NCBI RefSeq assembly: GCF_037975245.1
Contig: NC_092568.1
Coordinates: 39,884,631 to 39,933,630 of the forward strand
Direction: 5' to 3'
DNA from: Apostichopus japonicus
Lineage: Eukaryota; Echinodermata; Holothuroidea; Aspidochirotida; Stichopodidae
Length of the DNA: 49,000 nt
The position numbers and the translations under genes were made by a program. Below the pieces are notes generated by a model. The model worked only from the letters and a program-made list of their open reading frames with translations. It was not told the origin of the DNA and did not search any database. Shown here piece by piece: positions 1-15,100 of the stretch (positions are counted from its first letter, which is position 1; each line of letters begins with the position of its first letter).

Positions 1-2958
1 CCCATAAAAAGTGTGAAGAAATTGCCATTGTATGTAGTCAATTAACCTGTCAATAAAGATATATCGTCAGTTACATCGAACAGATTACACACACGCGCGC
101 GCGTACACACGCCCAGATACGTTTGACCCCTCCCTCAGTCATGGAATTTCGGTCACCCTGAGGTATCCCACCATGGGTGAACCCCTTAGAGAAGCTAATC
201 GGGAAAATTAACCATTACCATGGCAACTGTTGCCACCAACATAGCTATACATGGCCAACTGATAAAGGCCCTACAATACCTTATCCTCCCAATAGGAGCG
301 ATGAGATCATAACTTTTACACAAATATACCATTGACATCGCTTTCTGGATTGGATATATTTCAACGTAATACAGGTGTAAATGATTAATAGGTATCAATA
401 ACACAAACAAATTATGACACATAATTGGAATAGAGAAAGAATATCCTCTACATGTTTGGCATGCAAGGAGGAAGAGTTAAATACAACCCAATAAATGGTG
501 AAGAGTACAATTGAGGAAGATAATACTCAAGAATTCTCCATTTGTAAAAATGAAAGATGATATTGATACAAAATTGCAATAATTCACAAGAAAGTAATGC
601 ACATTGTCTCACAAGTAGACATTGTGCAACTGCCTTCTTCTCTCTTTCTTATAAGATACATTCAAACCACATTTATCAAAATATTTCTTTACAAAAACAC
701 ATGACAACATTTTGATTTCATTACGTTACAAGGAAAATGAGGGCAGACAAATTTCAGATAATCTAAGCCGACATATAATTTGTAGACAGCTCCCCCATTC
801 GTTAGTTTAAAATCTGGCATAGATGAAATGCTGCATAAAACAATACGCTTGATGAAAAAGATGTATTTTTTATCTTCATTCCTCTATACCTGTGATATAT
901 ATATTAATAACATACTTGGCGTGGTAAAATGTATATACATGAGTACAACACGTACAACATGTGGTCATTTATGATCCATTAATACGTTATATCCCACTCA
1001 GGCTTAGAATTACTGACAACTAGTTCCACTTAAACTGTTTTGTTTTGCAAATCTTCCAATCGGTGGTCATAAATTAGTATTTTAAACCAAATAACACCTA
1101 TCCACACATATTCACAAATTAGATATGGAATCAGAGGATACATTAATATCTCATTAAGGTTTTATATTACTATATGTTTTTATGAAAATGAAATAATTAA
1201 AACATTCATAAAAACCACAATAACAGGAAAATAAAAGAATAAAAGAAAAGAAGGTATACATTCTAATCTTATATATGTCCATTTTTTTTTATTGGGAGGG
1301 CACATTGCTTACAAAGTGTTTTCCCACAAGCTATTGCAGTTGACAATTGTTACAAGAGACCAAATGTAAAATAGACTTATGCTGTGTCAATTATCCAAGT
1401 TAAATGTATCAAACGTTTTGATTGGATGGATTTTACATGGCTACTTGGCTTTCCAAAGCCTTTCACTTGTAGTGGTTAACCTATGAGGTTACATGACAGT
1501 TGTACTCATTCAGTGTAAATTTTTATTACCATTCTTTACATTTACTAATGCTCGTTTTATATGTACACACAGTACAATGCTGCATGCAACACATCTTTTG
1601 TTTTTGTTCATAAGATATTACTATACTTTAATCGAAAAGACTTGATTCTTAAAATGCAGATCCCTTCATGCATTTAATGTAAAACAAAGTAAAGGTGAAA
1701 TGATTACCAAACATTACTGTGTAATTGCTTTGAGTAGATTGCCCTCCTTAAAACTGTAGTTCTTATAACTACACCCTCATCCTACAGTTTATAATGATGG
1801 GATGAGTATCAACAAATAGTCATTGCAACTTACACATCAAAGCCCTTATAAATATAAGCCTCTGCAGTAAAGGCTTAATGCATAATGCAATGTAATAGGC
1901 AAAAGTACTTATAGTAAATTAAATCAGTACTTATATTTAGGGACATGGACAAAGTCTAATTAAGCAGAAGTTGACATGAATTGAGACTATTTCTTGTCTT
2001 ATGTTTATAATTGTTTGTTGAAAAGCTTATTAAAGTTAAAATATCTTAACAAAATAAGCACCAGTTTAACCCCAACTTAGGCACCATAGTTTGAGTCGGA
2101 CTTTGCATACAAACTCTACAAAGAAAAAGACATTTCAACTTTTTTTGGAAAAACATATAACATCGCAGGATGATAATACAAAGAAATTTCCAAATTACAT
2201 CTATCAACTGTAAATTGTTATAACGTTCAAGTTAAATTAAAAACCTATTAGTCAGTTTAAAGATACATGGATACCATGATCAGAATGTAACGATCGACCA
2301 TAACTTTGTTTGTCATCCTGTTAAGAAACATTACTAAATGACTGATAACCCAAAACACAATTTAAACATAACTTTTCAGCAGTGTAATCCCCACATATGA
2401 AGCAAGTTAAACTTGATGAAACAAGGCAGTTTTAACTTTTAACTGTGAGGAAATTGCCGGACATTTAGTAGAGCTAAATTGGAGGATGCAGTTACGCTGA
2501 CGGCAGAAGCGATCCTTATTGAAAGCTCATACGACCGACTAATTATCTGAATTTCCAGCATACTTTGGTACAATATTGACGTATTGACATCAACATTTCA
2601 GAACGGGTAATATCACCAAACTGGCAATCACCAGTAATTATCCTTTATTATATCAATATGTTTAATTTACCAAGATGTTTCAGAGAATAAATCATCACTA
2701 ACAAATATTTCCCTTTCATGAATTCCTTAAACCGTTTGATTCCTTTCGTTCCTTCAAAATAGATACTTTCCATATCTGGCAGTAATCAACGATATTTCTT
2801 TATCATTTTCAAAACAAAGATTTCATCTTATTTTCCAAAAATAAATCTTTTTAATCCATCAATCTTTACCTGAGTGTCATTAATATTGACCTTGATAGAT
2901 ACACTCAACGATCTAATTTCATTTCAGTCTTTTATCTTTACCATCTCCTCTAACTATG
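1..2958. other. Region downstream of ACSS1, no gene seen
   Basis: AT-rich sequence following the ACSS1 stop codon in the direction of transcription. The part nearest 2958 is presumably 3' UTR. A short alternating purine-pyrimidine CA/CG tract lies at about 87-111. No ORF with recognisable protein similarity, tRNA-like box or tandem array was seen. Confidence 0.6.
2644..2649 (-). promoter_or_regulatory. Candidate poly(A) signal AATAAA for ACSS1
   Basis: The plus strand reads tttatt, which is AATAAA on the gene strand, about 310 bases after the stop codon. A variant ATTAAA lies closer at 2850-2855. Such hexamers are common by chance in AT-rich DNA, so this is only a candidate. Confidence 0.3.
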
Positions 2959-3126
2959 TTAGTGTTTACTAGTCAGTTGTTCATGTTTTTCAATCAGGGT
3001 TTCCACAATGGAAGGATCCGCTAAGGCAGAAGTATCTCCGAGGCTTTCTTTCTCTCCAGCACAAATCTTCCTTAGTATCCTTCTCATAATTTTACCAGAA
3101 CGAGTCTTTGGGAGTCCTGGAGTGAT
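2959..3126 (-). CDS. ACSS1: ACSS1 terminal exon
   Basis: Encodes [20 protein letters not shown], then [20 protein letters not shown] and [15 protein letters not shown], with stop TAA at 2959-2961. It contains the catalytic Lys of the PKTRSGK motif, the site of regulatory acetylation in this family, and the usual LGDTSTL-like tail. The acceptor is gtaacag. Confidence 0.94.
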   Translation of the reverse strand: MTPGLPKTRSGKIMRRILRKICAGEKESLGDTSALADPSIVETLIEKHEQLTSKH

Positions 3127-6100
3127 CTGTTACCATGATAAGAAAAAAAAGTATGATTATTATACAGACAAATGCAACCTACAGCTGGGTAATACGACCA
3201 ATGAGAACAGCAAGCGCAAGCTTTCTTCCAGAAAGTTGAGACTTTTCTTTCAATGATACAGCAAACCCTTGTTACTCTCAACAACATTCACCTCATAAAC
3301 TGTCAATAATTTACATGAAACACAACTCTATTGTTTTAAGCATTTAATTGTTGCCTTCTTCATTTCCATGTCATCTGTTTTGTATTTGTTTAATCACGTT
3401 TAGTTATGATCACCCAATGACTTTATTCAAACCTTCATTAATAAACCTTTGACCTTAACTGACAGCCTCCATGCACTTACCAGTACAACTTCAGGTAACC
3501 TTTGACCTTAACTGACAGCCTCTATGCAATTACCAGTACAACTTCAGGTAACCTTTGACCTTTAACTGACAGCCTCCATGCAATTACCAGTACAACTTCA
3601 GGTACAGCATAGCCAGCTATCAACTTAAGGTAACCTTTGACCTTTAACTGACAGCCTCCATGCATTTACCAGTACCACTTCAGGTAACCTTTGACCTTAA
3701 CCGATAGCCTCCATGCACTTACCAGTACAACTTCAGGTAACCTTTGACCTTTAACTGACAGCCTTCATGCACTTACCAGTACAACTTCAGGTACAGCATA
3801 GCCAGCTATCTTTTTTTTGGTCATTGCTTTTAATTCTGCAATTATCTGTTCTTCAGGTTCTGTTATACCATCTTTCAGGATTACATAAGCATAGACACCT
3901 GTAATAATTACAAAAACAATACAAAATAATTACATAAAATATAAAGGGATGTTAATGACAGCTGCACTAAGTATTAAGTTCTAATGTTATCTGTTCTTAT
4001 GTTCTTTATGAGCTAAATAACTTTCAGAGCATCTTCTGAAGAAGATTCTCCTCTAACCACGACATCAAAAATTCTCTACTTTACTCACTATCATCAGGTA
4101 AAACACTATTACAAATCCAATTTTTTATCACTATGAATCTTTCCTTCTAATTCTGTACACTTTCAGACAGAACCTGATTTCAGAACAATAACTTCAAGAC
4201 TAAATTCAGCAGATAGAACAAGTGTCTATCATAAATGTTATGTCAATACTTGTTTGTTCATCACACCTCTTCCACAAACCTTGAGCAAGCTACAACAACG
4301 GCATGTATTTATTGTCAATGTTTGGTTGTTAAGGAAGTTGTGTAAATCTACATCATTGCTGTTTTATTATAATCTTAACAGCAGCCGGGTCCAGCACTTT
4401 AATCTACATCTAGTTGCAGGTTCACATTGCTTACACATAAACAAACAGAAGTAAAAGTGCTATATACTGTGGATCTGACAACACAGGCACAATAAAAATA
4501 GAGAAAATAGAGAAGAGAGGTTTCAACCTGAATATCAAGTGTAAGACATCACAGTGTTTGAAAGTGCATGTGCAGGTGAGAAAAGAAAGTTAACATCTTT
4601 GGTAAAAAAAAACAGGTAAAGAGGTAAATCTGTCAACAAAAACTGGCAAAAGCTAAGTAATGCTACATAACTCAGCCAGAAGAAACTATTATGCAAGATA
4701 TATTAAATAATATAGCTTGAAAAGCTAAGCAGCTAGTGATCAATGTATATGCTTCAAAGAGATAAAAGAAAACTTTAGTCTAGCCAAAACATGAGGCTTG
4801 CAAATAGGTGCCTCCATTGGAAAACAAGGCAAAAATGGTGCACAACTTATTTGCTAACCACATGACAAAAAATATATAACATATTTGGCTTGTTGCTAGA
4901 TATGACAAATGGTTTTGATGCTCTTTTCCAAGCAAGACAAACTTTCTGGAACATTTATATTTTATGTTACGAGTTGGCAAAATTAGAATCAACATTGTAA
5001 TCAATGTAATATCATCCAGCATTGCACAATGATTTCACCAAATCTGTCAACAGCATTATCTTTTGAAAATGATTTAATACTGTCCTTGGCATTTTCTGAT
5101 ACTATTAAGACAGTGTTCAAAGGAAACCTATATTCGTTGTTTCGATTGTGTAGTTTCAATATTTACTTTAGGTTTCACTACATTTATAAACTATATATTC
5201 CTCAGTGGCAAGAAATAACAAGTTTCACAATTGCCGCTACTATTGAGTTATGTAATTCCACAGTATTCTTTGATCAGGAATCTGTAGTGAACAGAGGTGA
5301 AAATTCGAATAAACTATATATCTCTATACATCCAAGACCAGTGCCGTAACTAGGTCAGTTCAGCCTCCAGAGCCTGGGTCACAAAGGGCCTCACTGTCAA
5401 TGAACAAACAGTATGAACATCAATAGGCTGTCTTCAACAGACAAAGCCTGAGAGGGGCATGTCTAGATGCCTAGAGGTGTCAAATCTAAAACCAACATGG
5501 AACATAGAGTCTCCTTAAGGTTCAATTTCTATGACTGCACAGGTTCTAGGTTGCTCCTCGCCACTGTTCACAGCCGTTTTTTTATACCCTCTATGTCACT
5601 GCATGATTCAATATTACCACACAATCTAGTCAAGGTAATACCTCAGTGGCAGGAATACAACAGTTTTAAAACATTGTTCAAATCAAGCCTGAACTGAACA
5701 AAAACTCACTACTCTACAGCTAGTTCATCTGTTGGAATGATACACATATTTTATAACTGAGAGTTTTATTTCACTTTTTGAGAGAAAATCTGATCTGGCA
5801 ACAGGGGGAATAGTTGACATTGTTCCTCCAATAAAGAGGCAACAGGCCCTTTTGGTAAATTGCCATGTACATTACACAAACACAATTGTACCTTTGTGAA
5901 GACTTGAAGTCAGAATATTAGCTGCTCCTTTGAACACAAATATACCAATTTGTCAGAAATATTACCATTTATCTTAACTTTCAGTTGTCCAACCAAGTTT
6001 GTTACTTTGCAACAACCATAACTTAACTTTAAGAGAGCAATAAATCAAATCAGAATGGCCTGCAGATTCCAAATTAGCTTCAGTCCTCCATATGATCAAT

Positions 6101-9100
6101 TTATCTCAAGTAATGAGTTTTCTTTCACAGCTCATTAGATTAACATGATCTGATGCATTATTAAACAAATACAAAATGTTCTTTTTTATTTTTAGTTCCT
6201 TTACCTTCTCCTTTAATGTCATGAGGAAAACCAACCACTGCTGTCTCTGCCACAGCTTCATGTTCATCCTAGAAACAAAATAGAAAAGGTTAAAGGTCAC
6301 AACATTAAAAAAAAGGCAACGCTAACTAACTTTCCAGCAACATATCTTATCCATTTCTGAGAGCAGCTCCATCTTTCTCAAATTAGTATAAATGGGAATA
6401 ATGTTAAATATAGGACATCTTAGTGAATGGGGAAAGTTTCTTTCCAAAGTTAGCTTTAGAAAGTTACACAGTATGACATTAGATTTCAGAAGCAACACAA
6501 TATGACATAATTACCTTTAAGAATTTACGAAGTGTGACATAGTTAGCTTTCAAAAGCTAAACACTGCTAAATAACTGAAAGCTATAATGCAGGATGTATT
6601 AAATAACATAACTTGAAAAGCTAAGCAGTGATGACTTTATGTGCTCGAAAGATATAAAAAAATTTACCATTCTGAGCTTGAAGAACCTTAACATTTTAAG
6701 CTAACATTCTTCTGTGTTTGCTTTAGTATTAAAGCTTCTGAAGAAAATGCTGCTATGATTGAGAAGTCAAGCCCTATTACATTCATATTTTTACCTTCAC
6801 AGGCTGTTTGCAATTGATACGTTTTCTCTCTTTAATTTCCAGTATTAATCACTTACTTTAATTAGCTCAACATTATTAAGACTGAAGTTATACAGTAGTA
6901 AGAATAAGTATTAAGTATGTGAACCGTATTACTTTTCTTAGTTCAACAGTATTATATTACTAAGACTGGAGATATACAGTATTTAAGTATTTGTATAAAG
7001 TATCTAAACAGTATTGCTTTTCCGTAATTTTGAGAAGCTAACCAGTATTAAATGGTATTCATATCGTTAAGCCTTCTTTACAAAGTCTTCATTTATCTTA
7101 AAGCAAGTTTTCATTCACAAAACAACTCACATCTTAATCCTATTTCATCATAAAGTGCACAAGATAGATTCTCTGTGAGTTTTGTTAATAAATATTCATT
7201 GTTTTCCTTCCTTACCTGCACAGTTATAACCATTTATGATACCACTATAAATTCCCTTTCACCATTCCATTATAAACATGCAAATGCCAATACCCATATT
7301 ACATGACTGAATCACTAATCAGGAATCACTTTGTGTTCTTTCAAGATCAAATGCATTATAAGAGTGTAAAAGCATCGCTGAACTGGTTACATCCACAATG
7401 AATGTATTTATAACCAGTGTTATATTTCACATGAGACTTTCTTACCATTGCATCTTCCACCTCTGCTGTTATATTTCACATGAGACTTTCTTACCATTGC
7501 ATCTTCCACCTCTGCTGTTATATTTCACATGAGAATCTCTTACCATTGCATCCTCCACCTCTGCTGTTATATTTCACATGAGACTCTCTTACCATTGCAT
7601 CTTCAACCTCTGCTGTTCCCAGTCGATGACCTGTGACATTGATGACATCATCCATCCGTCCTGTGATGTGATAGTAACCATCAGCATCTCTGTGAGCCCC
7701 ATCCCCAGTGCTGTAATAACCTAAAATATGCAAATAGATGGACCTCCCGCAGTCATAATGATGAAAGCATTTTTTTCTAAATGGATGATAATTCCATTCT
7801 CATCCCTTTCTGGGTCAGTCTAGTTGCCAGTGCAGTAATAACCTTAATATAATGATCATAATATTAGGCATTTAGCTACACTATTCATGGTAAACCATAT
7901 CACAGCGCTTACAGGTTATATTACCCCTGGTCAATGATAACCTGTCCCAGAGACAATCCCTCCAGTAGGCAGCAGTTATATACTGCGCCCAATGACAAGT
8001 TTCCTCACAGGTACCCATTTAACCCCTGGGTGGAGAGAGGCAAGTGAGATAAAGCATCTTGCCCAAGGACACAACGTAATGAACTAGGCATGAATCGAAC
8101 CAGCAATCCTTGGATCACGAGTCCGACGCCTTAGCCCATTGGCCACCAAGCTCTCATAATATACTGCAAATTTTTAGCAGGACATTGCTCAATCGTAATA
8201 ATAACATTTTCTAAATTGCTGATAACTGCAGACACACCGTAAAAATGCATATGCAAACAAAAGGACAATATCCAAACATACTGATGGTGACATTTTCAAA
8301 GTGATGATACTTTTTACTCTTCTCAATGATGACATTCACTTTACAGAATCTCTATCTGGGTGAACCTTTTCTACAGTGCAGTAATAATAACCTAACAAAT
8401 TGATAAATGTCATCAGGTCTACCGTTCACTGTTGACATTTTCATTTTTAAATTGATGATAAATTCCATATTCATCTCTTTTTGGGGTAAACCCCATCTTC
8501 AGTGATAACCTATCAGGAGTGACTGAAAATTCACACAGATAGCTTTGCAAATATATGAAACCTATTTCATAAAATGGTGTGTCCTTTCTATTGACACCAA
8601 ACTTGAAAAAGCACTAGAAATTTGAAATGTAAAAGCTAAATATAGTCACTTTTCCTGCAATGCAATTTTGCCATTTGCACATTTGGCAGTGAGTGTGACT
8701 AAATTGTGGGTTGGGAAAGAGACATAATTCTTTACTGTTATAATCCAAGTACAGCAAGATTCAGTCTTCCCTTGATGATTGAGTTATTCTGACATCTATC
8801 ACCATACGACAGTAATAACACATTTAAGTGTTAACTCTCTCGCTACTGCAATAAGACTCTAAGACTCAGTTGACCTGTGACCTCACCTGGAAAATCTTTG
8901 AGATATGTAGCGACGAACCTCTCGTGGTTACCGTAAATAGTTCTGGCCAGGCCTGGCCATGGTTGTTTTATGCACAGAGCACCAGAGACATTGTTGCCTT
9001 GGATTTCTTGTTTCTATGGAGAAAATAAAATATAAACATATTCAATCAATGAGGGCAGTTTTCTTTCACTTTCCAGAAGATAGATTCTTAACTGACGAAA

Positions 9101-12100
9101 ATATAAAACAACATCACTGCTGTATGATTATTGTTTTGATTGTATATGACAACCAGCCAAACCGCTTCAGGAAATACTGATGTATCCAATAAACAGTATT
9201 ATGAATAAACTTCAAATAAAGAGATGCATAATATTTACTCTGATCAAGTGACTTAAAAGACTTCATTTGGGTTGATATCAAATATTCATCTGATCTAACA
9301 TGTATTGTGTTGCATACTTTGCTCTGAATAATAGTCCGATATTTAATCTGCTGATAGTGGGGTGTACCTAACCTTGCAGTGCTCGTCAGTCCTTTGATTT
9401 AGTTGCTTAAGGTTTAAGTAACCTTAAAAATTGCACCCTTCCTTTAATAAGATGATGTGGTGTATACGACCTTGTATACCTCAGCTGTCCTTTGTGAGTC
9501 TCCTTATTATACAAAGCCAAATCACTTTGAGTGTACCATGATCATATGGCAGTGCTAATTTAAACTTTTATCTAGCAAGTTTATACAAAGTATTTAGCTT
9601 CTTATAACTCTAATTTCATAGATAACAATTTAATCGGAGTTTGATGTTTCTTTGAAGGACTACCACTGTCTGGGTCATAATACATCCCTCTTCAATATAA
9701 TGAATGGATGAATATGGATGGAATATGAATATGGATCAATATGATGAATGGATTGAATCAAGTTAACTGCATGCCTTTATTTTATTCTTTATTATTACAG
9801 TTTAATATTATTTTTGTTTTTCTTTACTTTTACTTATATAGTTTTATGTTGATAATAAGGGTCCATGAATATCTGAAAACAAAATCATGTCCACAAAGCT
9901 TGTTGCAATATAGTCTTGTTAAGACCCTAGTATGAAGAAAGCAGAAACGGACTCTGAGGCATGTACAGTTTGCATGCAAAAAGAGTATTACAAATGACTT
10001 GTCCAAGACTAGTTGCAATAATGTCAAAATAGGTAACAACCTGCAGAAAATTTTCTGGGATGTCGTACATTTCACATGATATTCATCACCTTCTTGAAAT
10101 AGTAATTCTGTTCTACTTTGTTGTTCTGACTTGATAATTGTTCATTCTGGAGACTGGATTAGGCTACAATAGATAACACACAAACATTTTGATGACTGAA
10201 TATGCTACAATAGGTATCACACAAGCATGCTTGAGACTTGATATGCTACAATAGATATCACAAAACATGCTGGAGACGGGATATAGCTACAAAAGATACC
10301 ACACAAACATCCTGGAGACTATTAGCTACAATAGATAGTACACAAACATTCTGAAGACTGGATACGACTACAATAGATACCACACAATAGTGTAAACGAT
10401 CCAAATATTTACCTCTTCATTTAAAAGCTGAGGATTGATGCCAAAGAAAGGCCTCATAGGGCCATGTCTGATCTCTGCGTTGGGAGCCGAGGGTCGGGGG
10501 CTGATACAAATAGCACCAGTCTCTGGAAGAAAAGGCAAAAGACATAGAATATATTAATAAAAAGCCTAAAAGGATTTTCTGGTGACAAACAATGTCAAAC
10601 CGTTATGTTTGAGAGAAAAATATTCCACACTGCTAGTTGAAAACCCCATCTCAATATCTTGCCCCTAACTTAAGATATTTTTGATTGAATGCGACCTTTT
10701 CTGACTGGCTAAACTTTCAACTACTCCAGGAAGTTGGATCACAGTAGGGGTCTGTGATGTCATTGAAAGCTTTGCTTAGGCTATTATATAATCTTCTTGT
10801 TGATTTATCCATGAAGCCTGATATATTTGGAATGTTTGCTTACCTGTCAAAGTTCTCTGTACAAAATCATTTTATCAATTTTTTGTATGTATCTGTATGT
10901 ATGTATCTCTCTTGTGGAAATATTCTATTCCTCTACGGATAAATGACTGACAGATTATAAAGAAAACAAAGAAACTTTCAAAGGTCATACAAAAAGCCAC
11001 AGAGCAATTTATACGGACTAAGCAGCTTTAGGTTCATGAATTAAATGCACAGACTATGCTAATTGTCTTTGCTATCGTAGTGTGATAGGCTATGCCAGTC
11101 TTTAACTTGTGTTTAGGAAAGCAAAGAAACATGTACTACTTCTAAATTCCTACAGACACCTAGCCAATTTGCCCTGGCTATATTCAGTACATTTGTTGTG
11201 TGTGATAATCTCATTCAAAATCTGTTGACATTTTTTGAAAAGCTCTTTTTGTTTCCAAGATATGCACATCTGAACATTGATCAATCTGGGAAACTCATTA
11301 AATATTTGCAAACTAACATGAAGTGTTGCAGTCATCAACATTTCTTATTTTAGGCCTTAATAAGTTAACCCCTAATTACAAGCCCACATATGTCATTTGA
11401 ATAACAAGATGTTCTTCTTTTCAAGGAAGACAACATAATTTAAAATATCACCTTTAGGCCACAAACCTGTGTTCAGTGTCTTTGAAACGAAGGTTGTAAA
11501 AACAAAGGATAACATTACAGCAAATTAGGCAGCCACTCCTGTTATATCCTCAACGTGCATAATTAGCTAATGTTTATTCATAAATGAAACTAGAATTAAG
11601 AAAAGACTTGTAAAATGGTCAATCTTCAATGGAATTTGATGGGAGATGCAGCTATTTTCATGATTTCTACTGTCTTTAAGAGTAATTAGGACAATGTTGT
11701 TCATAGGTGCTCCCTAGACCTTAAACTATTCAAAGAAATAAAGAGAGTTATAGTAATAATCTTCTTGAAACCAATTGTGTGTCTGCAATTTCCATTTATT
11801 AAAATAGATTTTTAATATTGATGAGTAGTATAAGTTAGGTACTTGTATGTATATGGATGCCTCTACACCTACAATCTAATTTCCAACTATCCCAAATTTA
11901 TTCCCTGCTTTCTAATCTCTCAGTTATTTTTATAATCCTTCATGGTTTCAAAATTACCATACAACAATCTTCTCAGCGTAAGAGGTGCTAAATATATACA
12001 CAGATCTAGGCTTTGGATTGACAATGAGAAATCACCAGAGGAAGAAAGTCAAAATAGGAATAACGAACCACTCCAGACACTGAAGATTAAGAGGGATTTG

Positions 12101-15100
12101 ATCCTTAAAGAGAGGGTGTGGCATTGTATCACTTTTCAAAAACTGAAATGGTGTTTGCATGAAAATTATTTCTTAAGCTTGGTGAAAACTGACATAACAT
12201 AATTGTAAGTTGTTCCGCTCATGTGATCTGCAATTGGGGAGAAAGTGTGGAATACAGAGTAACACAAACTGACACAAGAGTCACTCACCAATTTTCAACA
12301 TACAATCAAACAGACAGAGAAGTGAGAATAAGCCTAACATGGTTTCAAAAGCTTAGCTTAATGTGCAGTGTTTGCAGATTCTTCTTGCCCTCATGTACAG
12401 CTTTTCAACACCATTGTGTACAGGAGTGCATGAGTGTGAGGAGACAGGTGCAGCATGGAAACAAAGCAAATGTGTGACCTAATATGACTTGGAACCATTT
12501 CTTCAAACCATGCAGTATAAACATAGTCATCTAGTATAGTTACAACACAGTAAAAACCTGATATTTGCATATATAAATGTATATGTGGTATAATCTGATA
12601 GAGTCAACATGTTTCTGCCAGTAAGACAAACAAGGCTGCAAATGGGTATTTTTCCACTTTGTGTAACAGATCATCAAGTAAGATTTAAAGAGCTCAATGT
12701 GGCTGTTCTATTTGGTATCATCCACCAGTTAATAATAACATTCTTTACCTGAAACCAAGCATGTACGTCTTACCTGTTTGCCACCAAGTATCCACAAGAT
12801 CACACCTTTTGTCACCAACGACATCATGATACCATTCCCAAGCTTCATGGTTCAATGGCTCTCCCACTAAAGATAAACAATAAGATAGCCTTGTACTGCT
12901 CATGAATACATGTTGCAACCTTCTCCACTGTCAGGTTTCATCACAAAATATGATTGATTCTATGTCTTGCATTGAAAACCAAACTTTATCCTGTTTTTGC
13001 CTTCGTAGATGTAAGAATAAAGTACATGAAATGCCATACGTGTGACTATATTGTAGGACTTTATGCACTCTTACAGGTACATGAAATACCAGACGTATTA
13101 GAACTGGACTATTATACAATCCTATAGAAACATGAAATACCATACATGTTACTATACTGGAGGACTATATACACTCTTACAGGTACATGAAATGCCAGAC
13201 GTATTAGAACCGGATTACTATACAATCCTATAGATACATGAAATGTCATACATGTGACTATACTGTAGGACTATATATGCACTCTTACAGGTACATGAAA
13301 TGCCAGACATATTAGAACTGGACTATTATACAATCCTATCGGTATATGGAATGCCAGACATATTAGAAAAACTGGACTATTGTACAATCCTATAGATACA
13401 TGAAATGCCATACATATGAAAATTGACTATATGCAATCGTTTGAGTACATGATCTACCATAATACCTATGACTATATGACTATGTTGAAGTCAGTTAAAG
13501 TAAGCTAATTAGATTAATGCATTTAGAAATACATAGAATTAACTGATTGATCTATTAGCAATTTCATCTCTTTACTGTGATGAAAACTACGCAATGATGT
13601 AACAATATTAATGTGAAGAATTGTTCCTTCAACCAACTGATGAGAAGTTTATTCCATTTTGCAATGTTCAGAAATATCTTTCAATTAGCTTCTTGGAAGC
13701 TGACCTCACAAAACACTTTGTACATGTCAAAGAAGTTCCTTCAAATTCTAGTAGTGTTTGAAATGTCACACAAAAGTGAGCCGAATAGATGCTGATCTAA
13801 CAACTTCTTCTTTAGCAAAATAAGAGTGTGGGACTCCACTGGCTGTGGTACATCATTGCTACCTTAATCAGTGTGTAAAATACATTTTTCAAATAGTCTA
13901 ATATCTGTGAAGACAAATTCACCAGATACAAAGTTACGGAGGGTCCTCACTTTGTACAACCACCTTAGACAGTCTGATACTTAAACAGTCCCTTAAAATT
14001 GGTACTGCATGACAACAAAGAAATAAACTTACATTAAGTTAAACTGCTACTCTCTGAAATTTCCAAGCAGTGTACACCAGCTCCACTTACCACATCCTAA
14101 TGTCCGTAAGGAGGACCTATCATACTTCTTAACGAAAGTGTCACCGGATTTCAACAGCAACCTCAGGGCTGTTGGGGCAAGATAGATCTGGTTCACTTTA
14201 AGCCTCTCGACCATTTCCCAGTAACGACCTACAAATATAAGAAGACAAAGGGAAATCATGGCTTTAAAGACCAGAAACATTTAAAGAACACATATATAAC
14301 ATGTAGACAGAACAAGAAATGGAGAAGCTACAAAGAACTGTGTAAATTTGCATATTCATATACTTTTGCTACACCTAGTTTGTTGCAAATGCTGTTAATC
14401 TTCAGAGAGTTGGTAGATGCCTCAAACAAACATCAGCAATTTCATTACTGAACTACCATTTATACATATCAGATTTTATTAGGGGTAATAGCCAACCCAT
14501 TTATCAAGATTTTTGCGGGATCTTGAAACTTGCGAGCCGCTCTCAAGGATTTACTCCGAACTCTCGCCAATGCATGGTCAGCATGTTGCGCTGTTGTGCA
14601 ACCCACATACCTGCATAACAATGACTACAAAAGACCTGCGATATCTCGCAAACATTTACGGCCAAAACATCAACCACAAACAATGATCTAATTAGCATAT
14701 TAGAATCAAAGCTGAAGATGTTATCTTCATTATAGCTATCATTGAGGATAATTAATTTCAACTCCTGCGGTAAGAAGAAGTACTTTATAGTTAGCACAGA
14801 CCGTTGCAACTTGAGTGAATCGGTTGGGGAGTGAAATGTGGCAACGGAATGGAAGTGACTGCCATAAACTGTGGCCAAATAGCACTGGTTGTCAGTAGTA
14901 TTGTAGGGTTCCTGCCTACATAGCATGTATCTACTGCCTATTGTTACTTACCTTTACTTACTGTGTACCTGTTATTCTAGTAATTACTTGCAGTGTCCCC
15001 ATGCCCAGATGTTATTATGTAATCATCTGCTGACTCTGGTCTCATTGTATTATGTTATGGTAAACTGTTAATCTTCTTGTATGTTTGTGATTGGGCAAAT

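Noticed and set aside
5029-5697. Two plus-strand ORFs sharing IPQWQE
   Set aside because: A short diverged repeat inside an ACSS1 intron; no domain, no splice or start context.
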